From the NCBI GenBank assembly GCA_027563935.2, contig CM050448.1, positions 66,101,843 through 66,165,842 of the forward strand: 64,000 nucleotides of DNA. The letters are read 5' to 3'. The notes under the pieces were generated by a model. The model did not search any database. It had not been told where the DNA came from and was given only the letters and a program-made list of their open reading frames with translations. Numbering within the stretch: position 1 is the first letter of the stretch; every line of letters begins with the position of its first letter. This DNA is from Costus lasius. Its lineage: Eukaryota > Streptophyta > Magnoliopsida > Zingiberales > Costaceae. Position numbers and translations under genes: made by a program. Positions 21,461 through 33,167 of this stretch are shown here, piece after piece.

Positions 21461-22692
21461 GAACCTTCATGATTCGTTGCGTCTACTATTTTTATGCTCT
21501 CCTCATTTTTTTGGTGATGTTTTAGATGTTGCTTTTAGTTGGGCTGTATGACCTTATTATACTCTTGACTTGATGATGATGATGTGTTTCGGCACCATGT
21601 GTAGGTGCAATTTGATGATAGTATTGATAATTGTAAAACCTATAACTTGATGATGATTGATGATGTGTATTTCTTAGTTGTGTGGATTTATTTTATGATG
21701 ATATGTGTTTTCTTAACTCTTTGAGAAATTTGGGTGGATGCATGGTTATGATGATATGTTTTGTTCAAGAATGTTTATACATATCAATGTCTGTGAATGA
21801 AAATATGCTCCTTGTGTAAAGTTTATTTCTTCAATATATATCCTCTCATTTTAATTATTATAAATTGATGCATGAGATTTTGGTAGATATGTTGTTTGAT
21901 GAATGCAATTTGAGAGTGAAGCAATCTTATTCAAATAAAATGAGTATATGAGTATGATTTGTTGAATCAACATTGATTGATTAACCTAGTTGATGTTGGA
22001 CCAATTATGCTATTTTTGGGAAGACAGAATCCAAAATCCAAAATCCAAAAATAAAAAAAAGAGAGAGAATGACTCCTCTACTTGGCACTGCGAAAAATTG
22101 GTAGTGGTATCGAAGATAGGAGTTGAAGTCTAAATAAAAATATGTATCTATGTGGGTACCTGCTAGAGAAAAGTTATTTGACATTGACTCCTCTATCTTA
22201 GGGCATGAATTTCAATTCTGTTAAACCAATAAGATATGAGTTCTAATACATTGGCTATGTGGTCAATGTACTCTAAACTCGTCACCAGAAAAAAGGTGGT
22301 ATTCGATTTAGAGAATGTCAAAAGTAAATAAATAAAACAATAAAAAAGGCAAGAGAAAATCATGAGTGGAAAAAGATTTTGGGTATCCTATTCCTGTAAA
22401 CAAAAGTGTTATAGAATTAGACTTAAACAAAGGTGAATTCCTGAGATTGAGGTTCTATTCATCATATAAGTTGCGAAATTTTATTTGATTAAGGATGTGA
22501 ATCTTAAGGATTAAATTCTGAGGACAATATATTTATCTAGAATTTTGTGTAGCATGAGGTGAAAATTATTCATGAGTGATTATGTTCTAGAAATTTATTT
22601 TTCATAAGAAAGTTATATTTTTCATACTCAATATTGTTCTTTATTCTATTTATTTGCTTGAGGACAAGCAAAAGTATAAGTCTAGGAAGATT
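21461..22692 (+). other. 3' internal region and polypurine tract of a second Athila-like element
   Basis: No gene is seen. From about 21560 it parallels 12400-13470: the TACTTGGCACTGCGAAAAA motif (22080), the ATAAAATGAGTATATGAGTA run (21937) and the same order of landmarks. It ends with GCTTGAGGACAAGCAAAAG (22651) just before the LTR, a landmark typical of Athila 3' ends. The 5' part is absent, cut off by the Copia 2 LTR at 21460. Confidence 0.7.
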
Positions 22693-24263
22693 TGATGTAT
22701 CGTATTCATATAGTATTTTTACTATAATTTTTATATATAATTTCTCCTATTTTTATCATATTTTCATATAATTTGACTTAAATCCTTTGTTTGTTTGGAA
22801 TCTTCACTTTCTTTGCTTTATCAAATTTCAGGAGAAAACCATAAAATTGTGATGGAATTTGAAGGATCTGAGTGCACAGATGGATTCTAGACATCGAAAC
22901 GAAGCTGCCCATCAATTTTCAAGTAAAACGGAGCTCAGATGGAAATTACGGCCCGCCCGTAATTTATATTACGGCCGTAATTTGAAGAGAAAGCACGACC
23001 ATATTTTGGGAAAGCACAGAAACAATTACAGGCGTGTCCGTAATTTATATTACGGTCGTAATTTCTTCATAATTTTTCACAGGGAAGATTATGGCAACGT
23101 AGGCTAACCCGTGATTATTTTCACGACCGTGATTTCCTGTAAAATTCACACAGAGAGTATTACGGCCATGCTGACCGTAATAAATTTCATGGCCGTAATT
23201 CCTTGACATAAACACACTGAAATAATTACGGGCGTAGCCGTAATATATATCACGGCCGTAATTATATCCGCCAGTCCCGAGTTTGACTTGGTTTCTCACT
23301 CGATTTGATTTCTTTTCACGCTGAATTTTGGGGAAAACCTAATCTGAGAGTGGAGAACTATATAATGGAGCTTTGGGGCGATTATGGGGACTTTTTGGCC
23401 AATTTTCAAAGAGGATTCGATAAAAGGGCAGAAATTAGGGCAACCAGCGGCGGACGGCGATTCATCACCGAGAAAGCTTCTATTTCCCAGCCGATTGGCA
23501 TTGACTCTCATCAAGAAGCCTTGAGTTCTTCTCCCTTAGTTGATTTCTATATTTATTTGCCAATTTTGTAATCAAACATAGACATTTACATGTGAACGTA
23601 TTGAACATGTCAGCGTAAATCCTTTATTTAGGATTTAGGGGTTAACCCTCTTTGTTTTCATGACTTAATCATTGATTTCTTTCTTATGAAGCAATTTACT
23701 TGTGTTAGATTCAATTATTGTTGTGTTTAATTACATGTTGATTCTGGCCATGATTTACACGTTTTGAGACGTCGCAAGAAGTACTGAGAGGTGAATTGTA
23801 ACGTCGGATCTACAATTTTTGGATAAGTTGATTTGAACACGAGAATAGTTCAAATCGGCTTGAGGGATCTCTAGATTTATCAAGAGCTCATTGGGTTTAT
23901 CTTGAGTTAATAACCACGAGAGTAGGGGGTTAATTCAGATAGTCACCGGATTGTACTGCTGAGAGGGGGCAATCTATACATGCGGATAAATCCCCTTCAA
24001 CACAGTAAATCCTTCTTAAGATACATTTAATTATAAAAAGTCATGAAACAAAAAGTGGTAAACACGAAATCCTGAATTTCCATAAATTTGATTACAACCC
24101 AATTGTGTTTTTATTCTTTCTGCAAATTAGTTAAAAATAAATTCAACCTTTTCCTGATTCGTCTAGCTAACAATCTTAAGTAGAGTCAGTACTTAGCCAT
24201 TGGTCCCTATGGGATCGATATTTTTATTACTTCGATTTGTCTGTACACTTGCGGAACACATCA
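22693..24263 (+). repeat. Athila-like 3' LTR, 1571 bp
   Basis: It begins TGATGTATCGTATTC after the polypurine tract and ends GGAACACATCA. The TG...CA ends, the GGTCCCTATGGGATCGATAT block near the end and the palindrome array (22945-23270) match the other Athila-like LTRs, but the sequence in between is much diverged. ORFs inside (for example 23305-23571) are not supported as genes. Confidence 0.75.
22945..23270 (+). repeat. Palindrome array of TTACGG type
   Basis: About four units carry paired inverted TTACGG/CCGTAA sites, including TTACGGCCGTAA near 22970 and relatives near 23050, 23130, 23190 and 23255. It is equivalent in position to the array at 7630-7992 although the sequences between sites have little in common. 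Confidence 0.7.
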
Positions 24264-25025
24264 CCCTCTCTGGAGTCTACAAGGAGTAGCTGCCCCTTGC
24301 AATCCTCAACTCGTAGAGATTAGGGCAATCACCCTGTCCATGCCCTGTATAATCTCCTATGAGTCTTGTACCGTAGGTCTATCCTACATGCGTAAGGAGA
24401 GATAAATTCTTCCACACAAGGTTAATCCCATGTGTGAAGAAAACTAAATATGAAAGAGATGAGAGAGGCAAAAATAGACAAACTTAATTTTTCAAAAGAA
24501 AATTTCATGGCATAATTTTCAAAAACTGATTTTTATGACATGTGGGTGCATCTAGGAGAAAGTACACTATTTGGGCCTTGCAAGATCCCTCTGATACCAC
24601 TGTTGGGAATCCCCGGGCCAAATTTTAAAATTATAATTATAGCGAAAGCATTGGCCCAAAACAGAATTCCGTTAAAACTAGGATTGTCTTATGAGTGAGA
24701 ACCAATGGATGTGAAGAGTAGTACCTTTGAGAAATTTTAGATGATGCGCCAATGATGATAGATATGCACAGTACTGTCCTCTGCAATCGCACAGACACGG
24801 GCACCTCAAAATCTCTCAACACCCATGCTTGGTGCTAGCCTCGGATGGTGAGATCCACACCTCTAGGGAGTCTCTTGCGTGCGTCAATCACCTTGATCAT
24901 GCCAAGAGAAGGAACTCCTTAACTTGCACCACTTAGCTTGAAATTGTGCCAAGGAGAAGAGAGTAGACGGCAAGGAGAGGGAAGCTCTACCACTTGCCCC
25001 TACGATGATGAAGGCCCCTATAACT
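24264..25025 (-). repeat. Fragment of another Copia: leader, primer site and LTR end, minus strand
   Basis: On the minus strand an LTR end (GGGGATTCCCAACA, ending at 24601) is followed by the primer site TGGTATCAGAGG (24588-24599) and a leader running down to 24264. The LTR part (24601-25025) shares GGTGCTAGCCTCGG and other short blocks with family 2 but is otherwise distinct, so it is a related family. It is cut on the left by the Athila-like LTR and on the right by a family-1 LTR piece. Confidence 0.65.
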
Positions 25026-25748
25026 TGAAAGTTCCCTAAGGGGGAGGGAAACCCTAGACATGCGCATATAAAACTTGCATGGGCGGAAGCAAGGGTTTCC
25101 AAAAGAATCGCATGCATGTCATATGATCAACTTCTTAAAAACTTGTATACAGAAGAAAATTCATACCGATGCCATTTCTTGGATGGCGTCTTGGAAGCAG
25201 AGAACAAAGTGGTTCTCCTCCAAAGCGTGCGCACACAAGGTGATAGATCGCCTACTTTCTTGTTGCTCCTTGTGCTAGCAAGGATCCAAGATCTCCTGAT
25301 CGAATGAAGGGAGAAGAGATGATCTTTCTTGCTTGGTCGAATCCTTCTCTTGTCGTCAACACACACACGAGAGTGAGTCGTCGTGAGCAAAAGGGGGCGA
25401 GAGGCGAGAATAGGGAGACCTATTCGAACGTGAGGCGTGGTCTCATTTTGAGATCATGGCTTCTAAAAATAGCAAGCCACCACATGCGATCATGTGTTCA
25501 CACCAAGTGAACGATCGCAATTTCCTCTCCCCTTGAACCATGCGCTCACTTGATGAGCCGGTTCATTTCATTTGGTTCAAGGACCAAATTAAGCCAAGCC
25601 TTGATCCAGATCACATTAAACCAAAAGGCTCAAGATCTGACCATTCATCTCTTGATGCTCTTGATCTCACCGATCTAGCATCCAATCTCTCGATCGAAGC
25701 TTACCGATCGCAAGCCCTAATCAATCAAACATGATCAGACCAGATCTC
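25026..25748 (-). repeat. Partial Copia family 1 LTR (3' 720 bp)
   Basis: On the minus strand this is the terminal part of a family-1 LTR, ending CTTTCA at 25026. At 25748 (after GACCAGATCTC on the plus strand) it stops and a complete LTR of the same family begins, so either the complete element inserted into this older LTR or the LTR end was duplicated in tandem. Confidence 0.8.
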
Positions 25749-27451
25749 TGAAAGTTCCCCTAACTAAGGGGGCGAAACCCTATAGGAGGCGCATATGAAA
25801 GATTTTGATGCAGCGGAAGGGGTTTCAAGGATCTATGCATATAATATGTTCAACTTTAAATTCCAAAATGATTCTCACCATTGCCATCGCTTAGATGGTG
25901 TCTTGGAAGGAAAGGCGCAAGTGCTCCTTCTCCAAAGGTGACGCACACAATTGGTGTCGCCTACTCTTACTTGGTGCTCCTTGTGCTAGCAAGGTTCCAA
26001 GAAGTCGTTGTCGAATGGAAGGGGAGAGATCTCCTTTGCTTGGCGATTGCTTCCTTCTCCTTTCATCAATCTCTTCACCACACGAGAGTGCAAGTGTCGA
26101 ATGCCCAAGTTGGCGACGAGAGAGGAGGAGAAACGAGAGATGAGAGCGCCCTTAGGCGTGGACGTGAGTAGTGGTCACGTATGTGATCATGCTTTCTAAA
26201 AATAGAAAGCCACTCACTCACTTGCGATCATGGGTTTACCCCATGCGCAAACTCCTCTCAATTTGAACCATGCGCTCAACCAATGAGCTGGTTCAATTTG
26301 GTTTGGTTTAATAACCAAATAAACCAAGCAATCAGTCCAGACCACAATAAACCCTAAGGCTCTTGATCTGACCGTCGATCTCTTGATGCTCCTGATCTCA
26401 CCAATCTAGCATCCATTCTCTCGATCGAAGCTTACCGATCTCAAGCCCTAATCAATCAAACATGATCAGACCAGATCTCACTTACAATCAGAGATTAAAT
26501 CCCTTTAAACTGAACCTGAACAATTCAGTCCACACGATCTGACTTAAGTAAGCCATATCATCAAATTGTGCGACCCTGAGGGTTTCCTTTAAATGTCGGT
26601 AACGATAACTCACGTTATCACGATCAGTGAGGGGTATCTAGCAACACATCACTGTCTCCCGATATAAAGAAAAGAGTCTTCCAAGACTACACCCAAACCA
26701 CAGCACAAGTGTGAATCAAACTCACAAGGCATGCATGTTTCCTTTGCCACTGGATGTTCTTATTGGACAAGCGTGTCAAGCTTGTAGCTCCAATATGATA
26801 AGTATGATTAGAACAGATGAACACAGTCACCTGGGTATGGCCATACACTTTCTCAATCATCTCATCCAGGGGGCCCCTTTAGAACATCACACTCCTTAAA
26901 CAAGGAGACGGCAATCCTATGTCTATCACTAGTGCCCTAACCTGACTCAAGCTCACCATCCAAGATAGTCTATAATCATTATGTTTCAAATGATATTGAA
27001 CTACCTCAAAACAATGACAATCATCATTTAGAAAACACAAGTGATCTCAAGTCAGAGGAAATGTGCCACTTGTCGCAATCAAGGATTATTCACATTGTGA
27101 CAAACAATTGAATATCCTAGTAGGGTCTGTCCAGTACATCCAATGTACCCATGAGTCTACATCTTATTCCATGCTCGAAGCATCCTATAAGATTAGAACA
27201 CATATTAGTCTTAACCATATCAAGGCTGTCTCATGTTCACCAAGATATCTCGACTAAGGACATTATAGCATGTTAGCCCAGCTAAACAGCTTTGAGACAT
27301 TATTCAGAAGTACAATTATTGCAGCAGACAATATAACAACCTGAATAACAACCTGAATAACAACCATGCCTTTATAAACATAAGAGTTTATTACATGATA
27401 CTGATACAATCCCAAGGCCTCAAACATTAGCCTTAAGGGCATACCCCAACA
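25749..27451 (-). repeat. Copia family 1 LTR (3' LTR of the minus element)
   Basis: On the minus strand it starts TGTTGGGGTATGCCC (27451) after the polypurine tract and ends CTTTCA (25749), 1703 bp. It has a small tandem repeat (TTGTTATTCAGG, near 27340) absent from the LTR at 38157. Confidence 0.9.
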
Positions 27452-27471
27452 ATCTCCCACTTGCACTTAAT

Positions 27472-30400
27472 CTAATGGTTGAGAAATCTCAAACCCATAT
27501 TATTACAGTGCTTCTCATGCTTCTGCTGCGCCAGAGGCTTGGTAAGTGGGTCTGCCAGATTGTCATCTGTATGAACCTTGCAGACTTTGATCTCGCCACG
27601 ATCAATGATCTCCCTGATCAAATGAAACCGTCTCTGTATGTACTTGGACTTCTGGTGCGACCGTGGTTCCTTTGCTTGTGCGATTGCTCCAGTGTTATCA
27701 CAGAAGATAACCAAAGGATCTGCACTCGAAGGAACAACACCAAGTTCTCTCACGAACTTACGAATCCACACTGCCTCCTTGGATGCTTCCGAGGCTGCAA
27801 CATACTCGGCTTCTGTTGTGGAATCAGCAACAGTTGACTGTTTGAAACTTTTCCACACCACTGCTCCTCCATTCAAGCTAAAAACATAGCCTGATTGCGA
27901 TCGGAAATCATCCTGGTCCGACTGGAACGAAGCGTCAGTATATCCTTCAATACTGAGTTCTTCCTGACCACCATATATCAAGAACATATCTTTGGTCCTC
28001 CGCATATATTTTAAAATGTTCTTGACTGCAATCCAGTGCGCCAAACCTGGATTACTTTGGAACCGACTGGTCACGCTTAACCCGTAAGCAACGTCTGGGC
28101 GAGTACACAACATCGCATACATAATGGACCCAATAGCCGAAGCATAAGGCGTATTGTCCATTTCATCTTTCTCAGTCTGTGTTTGTGGACACTGACTCTT
28201 CGAAAGATTCAGACCATGTCTGACTGGAAGATATCCTCTTTTAGAATTCTCTAAATGAAATCTCTCCAGGACTTTATCGATGTAAGTACTCTGGCACAGC
28301 CCGAGAAGCCTCTTAGATCTATCCCTGTAGATCTTCACACCTAATACATAGGCTGCTTCTCCTAGATCTTTCATCTGGAAACATTTCCTTAACCATGCCT
28401 TAACCGCATGCATTTCAGGAATGTCATTTCCAATGATCAAGATATCATCGACGTAGAGGACTAGGAAAGTAATCACGCTCCCACTAAACCTCTTATATAC
28501 ACACAGGTCATCCTCGTTCTTGATGAAACCAAAGTCACTGATTGATTCATCAAAACGAATATTCCAGCTTCTTGATGCTTGTTTAAGTCCATAAATAGAC
28601 TTCTTTAACTTGCATATCTTATGACGATCTGATGGATTAGTGAAACCTTCTGGTTGTGTCATATACACATCCTCATCCAGATTTCCATTCAGGAAAGCCG
28701 TTTTCACATCCATTTGCCAAATCTCATAATCATAATATGCTGCTATCGCGAAAAGAATCCGAATAGACTTAAACATGGCTACAGGTGAGAAAGTTTCATC
28801 ATAATCTATCCCGTAGATTTGTTTGAAACCTTTCGCAACTAGCCTGCCTTTATAGGTAACCACGTTACCATCCATGTCAATCTTCTTCTTGAAGATCCAT
28901 TTACAGCCTATAGGGATCACTCCCGGAGGCGGATCAACCAAATCCCAGACTTGGTTATCTGACATGGAGTCCATCTCGGCGCGCATAGCTTCAAGCCATC
29001 TTGCTGACTCCGGTCCACTGACCGCATCCGCATAAGTGAGGGGTTCATCATTATCAATGATGTAGACTCCATCATAGCGCTCAGGCTGTCGACGGATCCT
29101 TCCCGATCTTCGCGGTTCCCGTGATATCTGAGCCTCAGGTTGTTCAATAACCTGATCCACCGGCTCAGGCTCATCCAACTGTGCTTGACTACTTTGTCCT
29201 TCCTCTGGATTCTCATCCAGCATTATTTCTCTCCCACTGGCCTCTTGCAGAAGAAACTCCTTCTCAAGAAATATGGCCGTCCGAGCAACAAATACCTTGT
29301 TCTCTTTGGGATCGAAGAAATAATAACCCTTAGTTTCCTTAGGGTAACCGACAAAGATATATTTATCAGATCTGCTCTCTAGTTTCCCAGAGGCGAGCTT
29401 TTTGACATAAGCCTCGCAGCCCCAGATCCTGATAAATGTCAAGCTCGGCTGTTTCCCATACCATAACTCATATGGCGTCTTAGAAACTGCCTTGTATGGC
29501 ACTCGGTTTAGTACCTTTGCAGCTGTTTCCAGTGCAAAACCCCAAAAGGAATATGGAAGAGTAGCCTGACTCATCATAGAACGAACCATATCAAGTAACG
29601 TTCTATTTCTCCTCTCGGACACACCATTCCATTGCGGTGTTCCTGGTGGAGTGAGCTGTGAGATAATCCCACACTCCTTTAGATAGTCAGTAAATTCTCG
29701 ACTTAGGTATTCACCACCTCGATCAGAACGAAGTGCCTTGATACTTCGGCCTAGCTGATTCTGTACTTCATTCTTGAACTCTTTGAACTTGTCAAAAGAT
29801 TCACTTTTATGTCTCATCAAATAGACATACCCATACCTACTGAAATCATCAGTAAAGGTAATGAAGTACTGATAGCCACCTCTAGCATGTTTACTAAATG
29901 GCCCACACACATCACTGTGTATAAGGTCAAGTAAACCTGAAGCCCTTTGACCTTTGTTAGAAAAAGGTGACTTCGTCATTTTACCCATTAAACAAGCCTT
30001 GCATGTATCAATCTCTTCAAAGGAGAATGATCCCAGCAGTCCATGATCATGCAACCGCTTAATGCGTTTCTTGTTAATATGGCCTAAACGACTATGCCAT
30101 AGCAAGGTGCTGTCATCAGCATACTTGGCTTTCTTAATATCAATCGCGTGTATAGAACATTCCATGTCCAACATGAATAACCCATTATTAATTGAACCAG
30201 TTGCATAAACTATATTATCAAGAGATAAAACACACTTTGAAATATTGCATTCAAAGGAAAATCCCTTCCTGACAAGAGCAGGAATAGAGATAATATTCTT
30301 AGTAATACTGGGAACAAAGTAACAACTGTCTAGTTCCAATACAAGTCCAGATGGCAAAGAGATGAAATAGTCTCCTACAGCAATAGCAGCAACCCGTGCC

Positions 30401-31359
30401 CCGTTTCCAACTCGTAGGTCCACCTCATGCTGTCCCACCTGTCTTCTTCTCTTGAGTTCCTGTACATTTGAACAAATGTGAACTCCACATGCAGTGTCCA
30501 ACACCCATGATATAGAAGAAGAAGAAACCATGACTTCCGTCACGTATATACCTGAGCCAGAAGAGATGCTTCCCCTCTTATCTCCTTGGAGCGCTTTACA
30601 GTCCTTTTTCCAGTGACCTAGCTGGCCACAGTGGAAACATCTGTATTCCTTTGACCGCTTAACTTTTTGCTTCAGAGCCTTACTGTAACTCTTGACAGGG
30701 GCCTTGCCCTTCTTCCCCTTCTTCTTGTTGTTCCTAGAAGGAACCATTAAGACAGAGGTTGAAGGCTTTCCCTTCAGAGTCTCCTCAGTAGTCAAGAGCA
30801 TATTCAGCAGCTCTGCCGGAGTACAATCGATTTTGTTCATATTAAAGTTAATAATGAACGCATCGAAAGAGGGCGGAAGAGACTGCAGAATAATGTCTAC
30901 AGCAAGCTCCTGGTTGATGGTATGCCCCAGTTTCTCTAGAGCCTCCTTGTGCCCAATCATCTTGAGCACGGGAGCTCCCACTGGGCTCCCTTCAGCCAGT
31001 TTGCTCTGAAAGAACAGCTTTGTCAGATTATAGCGTTCTGTCCTCGCCTGTGCAGCATAAAGCATCTTGAGGTTTGCTATCATGTCTATAGCAGACATAT
31101 CCTCATGCTGACGCTGCAGCGGTGGCGTCATAGACGCTAGCATCAGGCAAGCGACATCAATGCTATCATTGACGTGCTTTTCATAAGCTTCCCGAACCGC
31201 CCTTGCGGCGTTCGGAGCGGGCTGAGGCGGTATCGCCGTCTCGAGGACATACAGTTTCCTCTCTGCCTTAAGAACAATCTTAAGGTGTCCGAACCAGTCT
31301 GAGAAGTTCGGCCCAGCAAACTTCTCTCTTTCCAGTAGGGATCGCACATTGAAGCTCAT
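27472..31359 (-). CDS. Copia gag-pol polyprotein, intact 1295-residue frame
   Basis: Uninterrupted from ATG 31359 to TAG 27472. Domains: gag (about 10-200), basic linker, zinc knuckle C241-C254 (CFHCGQLGHWKKDC), aspartic protease (WVLDTACG, D288), integrase zinc site (H422, H427, C453, C456) and catalytic D483 (HSDVCGP), D546 (RSDRGGEY), E582 (SERRN), a linker to about 780, then RT with D884 (QMDVKTAFLNG) and YVDD (969-972), then RNase H with D1142 (GYTDAS), E1183 (TTEAEY), D1221 (CDNTGA) and D1270 (LADPL). All catalytic residues I can place are kept. The product would assemble cytoplasmic particles, copy element RNA and integrate cDNA. The start matches the plus copy (MSFNVRSLLER). The missing 5' LTR means it has no element promoter here. 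Confidence 0.95.
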   Translation of the reverse strand: MSFNVRSLLEREKFAGPNFSDWFGHLKIVLKAERKLYVLETAIPPQPAPNAARAVREAYEKHVNDSIDVACLMLASMTPPLQRQHEDMSAIDMIANLKMLYAAQARTERYNLTKLFFQSKLAEGSPVGAPVLKMIGHKEALEKLGHTINQELAVDIILQSLPPSFDAFIINFNMNKIDCTPAELLNMLLTTEETLKGKPSTSVLMVPSRNNKKKGKKGKAPVKSYSKALKQKVKRSKEYRCFHCGQLGHWKKDCKALQGDKRGSISSGSGIYVTEVMVSSSSISWVLDTACGVHICSNVQELKRRRQVGQHEVDLRVGNGARVAAIAVGDYFISLPSGLVLELDSCYFVPSITKNIISIPALVRKGFSFECNISKCVLSLDNIVYATGSINNGLFMLDMECSIHAIDIKKAKYADDSTLLWHSRLGHINKKRIKRLHDHGLLGSFSFEEIDTCKACLMGKMTKSPFSNKGQRASGLLDLIHSDVCGPFSKHARGGYQYFITFTDDFSRYGYVYLMRHKSESFDKFKEFKNEVQNQLGRSIKALRSDRGGEYLSREFTDYLKECGIISQLTPPGTPQWNGVSERRNRTLLDMVRSMMSQATLPYSFWGFALETAAKVLNRVPYKAVSKTPYELWYGKQPSLTFIRIWGCEAYVKKLASGKLESRSDKYIFVGYPKETKGYYFFDPKENKVFVARTAIFLEKEFLLQEASGREIMLDENPEEGQSSQAQLDEPEPVDQVIEQPEAQISREPRRSGRIRRQPERYDGVYIIDNDEPLTYADAVSGPESARWLEAMRAEMDSMSDNQVWDLVDPPPGVIPIGCKWIFKKKIDMDGNVVTYKGRLVAKGFKQIYGIDYDETFSPVAMFKSIRILFAIAAYYDYEIWQMDVKTAFLNGNLDEDVYMTQPEGFTNPSDRHKICKLKKSIYGLKQASRSWNIRFDESISDFGFIKNEDDLCVYKRFSGSVITFLVLYVDDILIIGNDIPEMHAVKAWLRKCFQMKDLGEAAYVLGVKIYRDRSKRLLGLCQSTYIDKVLERFHLENSKRGYLPVRHGLNLSKSQCPQTQTEKDEMDNTPYASAIGSIMYAMLCTRPDVAYGLSVTSRFQSNPGLAHWIAVKNILKYMRRTKDMFLIYGGQEELSIEGYTDASFQSDQDDFRSQSGYVFSLNGGAVVWKSFKQSTVADSTTEAEYVAASEASKEAVWIRKFVRELGVVPSSADPLVIFCDNTGAIAQAKEPRSHQKSKYIQRRFHLIREIIDRGEIKVCKVHTDDNLADPLTKPLAQQKHEKHCNNMGLRFLNH

Positions 31360-32508
31360 GGTGTTCGTTGCTGCAGGTATCTACAACAATGCAAGAACAG
31401 CAAGGTCAGTATCAATGTTAAGAATCAATCAGGACTTAAGAATGATCCTTTTTCTCACTATTTTATCTGGCTGAAAAATCCAGCAAAACAGCCCGAAAGA
31501 GTAGAACTCTTTTAGTGAGATGGGATCCAGATTTTATACTTGGTCTCCGCGTCCCGCTCAGGCGAGATAAGATGCACAGAGAGTACAAGCACTAATCTCT
31601 GGTAGGCTGTCCCAGCCAATCGCCAACCCGTGTGATTCCCCTTCATCTGGGCAATCCAACAGACTGTGCCAACTGAGTTGGTACAACACAGTCTCTGACC
31701 CCACAGATGGCTGCCTCCATGCGCTACCATATGCGCCACATATGTAGCCTACATGGTCAAGCTGACCCGACCTACTCCCTGGACCACCACGTGCTATGCT
31801 GAGCAACGAGAAGCGATAAATCCCTTCTCTGTAACACGCAGGTGTAATCCCGCACCGTCTGAAGATAGATGGACGTGCCCACTGAGTGGGTACAACACGG
31901 CTCCAACGATAATCAGAACAGTGAGGTTTCGCGTCAGAAGGCTTACGAGCTTGATATTTTAGCGTTGGATTTTAACGGTCTTTTATCTTCTTCACTATCA
32001 TGCAATTCCTATGGTGATAGCAGAAGATAAATAAATCATGCTGTTCTACTTATTAAACAATAAAAGAAAGCATGGATCTTATGTGGTAAAAGCCCATAGC
32101 CCTAGTAAGACCTTAATTAACTTAAGTCTTCACTTGCTTTTCTTCATGGGACTTTTGCTGCTCATCTGGCCCAACCCAGGGCCCAAGCGCCATCTGCAGC
32201 TCAGGTGCACCTACCAGGGAAAATGCGCCTGGTCCCAGAGTCGAACCCTGGACCTCCCACCTGGTCTAGCCACTGCTGCATGCGCCTCTGCCAAGTGTGC
32301 TCTGTGCTCTTGTCTGATTAATTTACAAATTAATCTATCTAGACAAGATTGACACGCAGGTCAATTACATTTTATAAATTAAATACAATGTGATACGCAG
32401 ATCACAATAATTAATTTACAACTTTAATTTCCAGGCACGCAGGCCCCAGCACAGCAGACATTTAACATGGGCAGCCCACATAAGAATAAATAAACAAACA
32501 TAGCCATA
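31360..32508 (-). other. 5' leader of the minus-strand Copia, truncated
   Basis: Non-coding leader read on the minus strand, homologous to 33103-34251 and to 63580-64000. It holds stem-loops CCAAC-TGA-GTTGG (31669-31681), GGTCA-AGC-TGACC (31755-31767) and CCCAC-TGA-GTGGG (31878-31890), a tRNA-like A/B box pair (32237-32293) and three CTGCGN-loop hairpins (32348-32445). It stops near 32508, well short of the primer site. ORFs here are short and not supported. Confidence 0.8.
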
Positions 32509-33167
32509 TTGCTAGATCTATAGGTTACATGCGAAAACTTACATGTTGTATATTAATCTTGGCGCATGTATGAAGGTAGCGCTTCTTTCATATTGTTGTT
32601 GATGTTTTTCACAAAACTTAATGACTTGCGCGCTTACCATTAGATCTAAGTGGCGCCTACTTTAAACCCTTAGACGGGTTATTAGGGTTGAAGTCACAGT
32701 CTAGTCAAGATCCAACCAGTCTGATCAGACTATCTGACAGCCTAGATGGGTCGACCAGATGGCACCTGTGCGCAAGCACGAGGTGGCTATAGGTCGACTG
32801 TGGACAGGCGTGTAGCGATGTCTGGTTGAGACAACCTGTGAACGCACATGGTTTAGGCCCGGGGTCACACCCGCTTGCCAGAACTCATGAGGTCGTTCAG
32901 CCCTTGGCGCATGCATGATTGACCATTTGGTCGACTCAAGTCAGTTAGGACTTGGTGCATGCAAGGGCAGTGGATCTGACTAGGTCTGATGAGTGGATCC
33001 CTAATAATGGACCGTTGTAAGGTAGTAGGGCACATAAGGAAAAATAAAATGATGCCAATGCGGTTTTTCAAAATTTTATTTTCTTATTGGATCACATGTT
33101 GATTGTAAGCATATGCTTGTTTATTTAATCTTATGTGGGCTGCCCGTGTTAATGTGTGCTGTGCTGG

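Noticed and set aside
20903..21551. ORFs of 107 and 122 codons
   Set aside because: They lie in or across the end of the Copia family-2 LTR, and other LTR copies break the frames, so they look like chance ORFs in repeat DNA.
27475..27889. Plus-strand ORFs opposite the Copia RNase H
   Set aside because: They are antisense shadows; equivalent shadows appear opposite every copy (for example 543-980 and 37714-38133).
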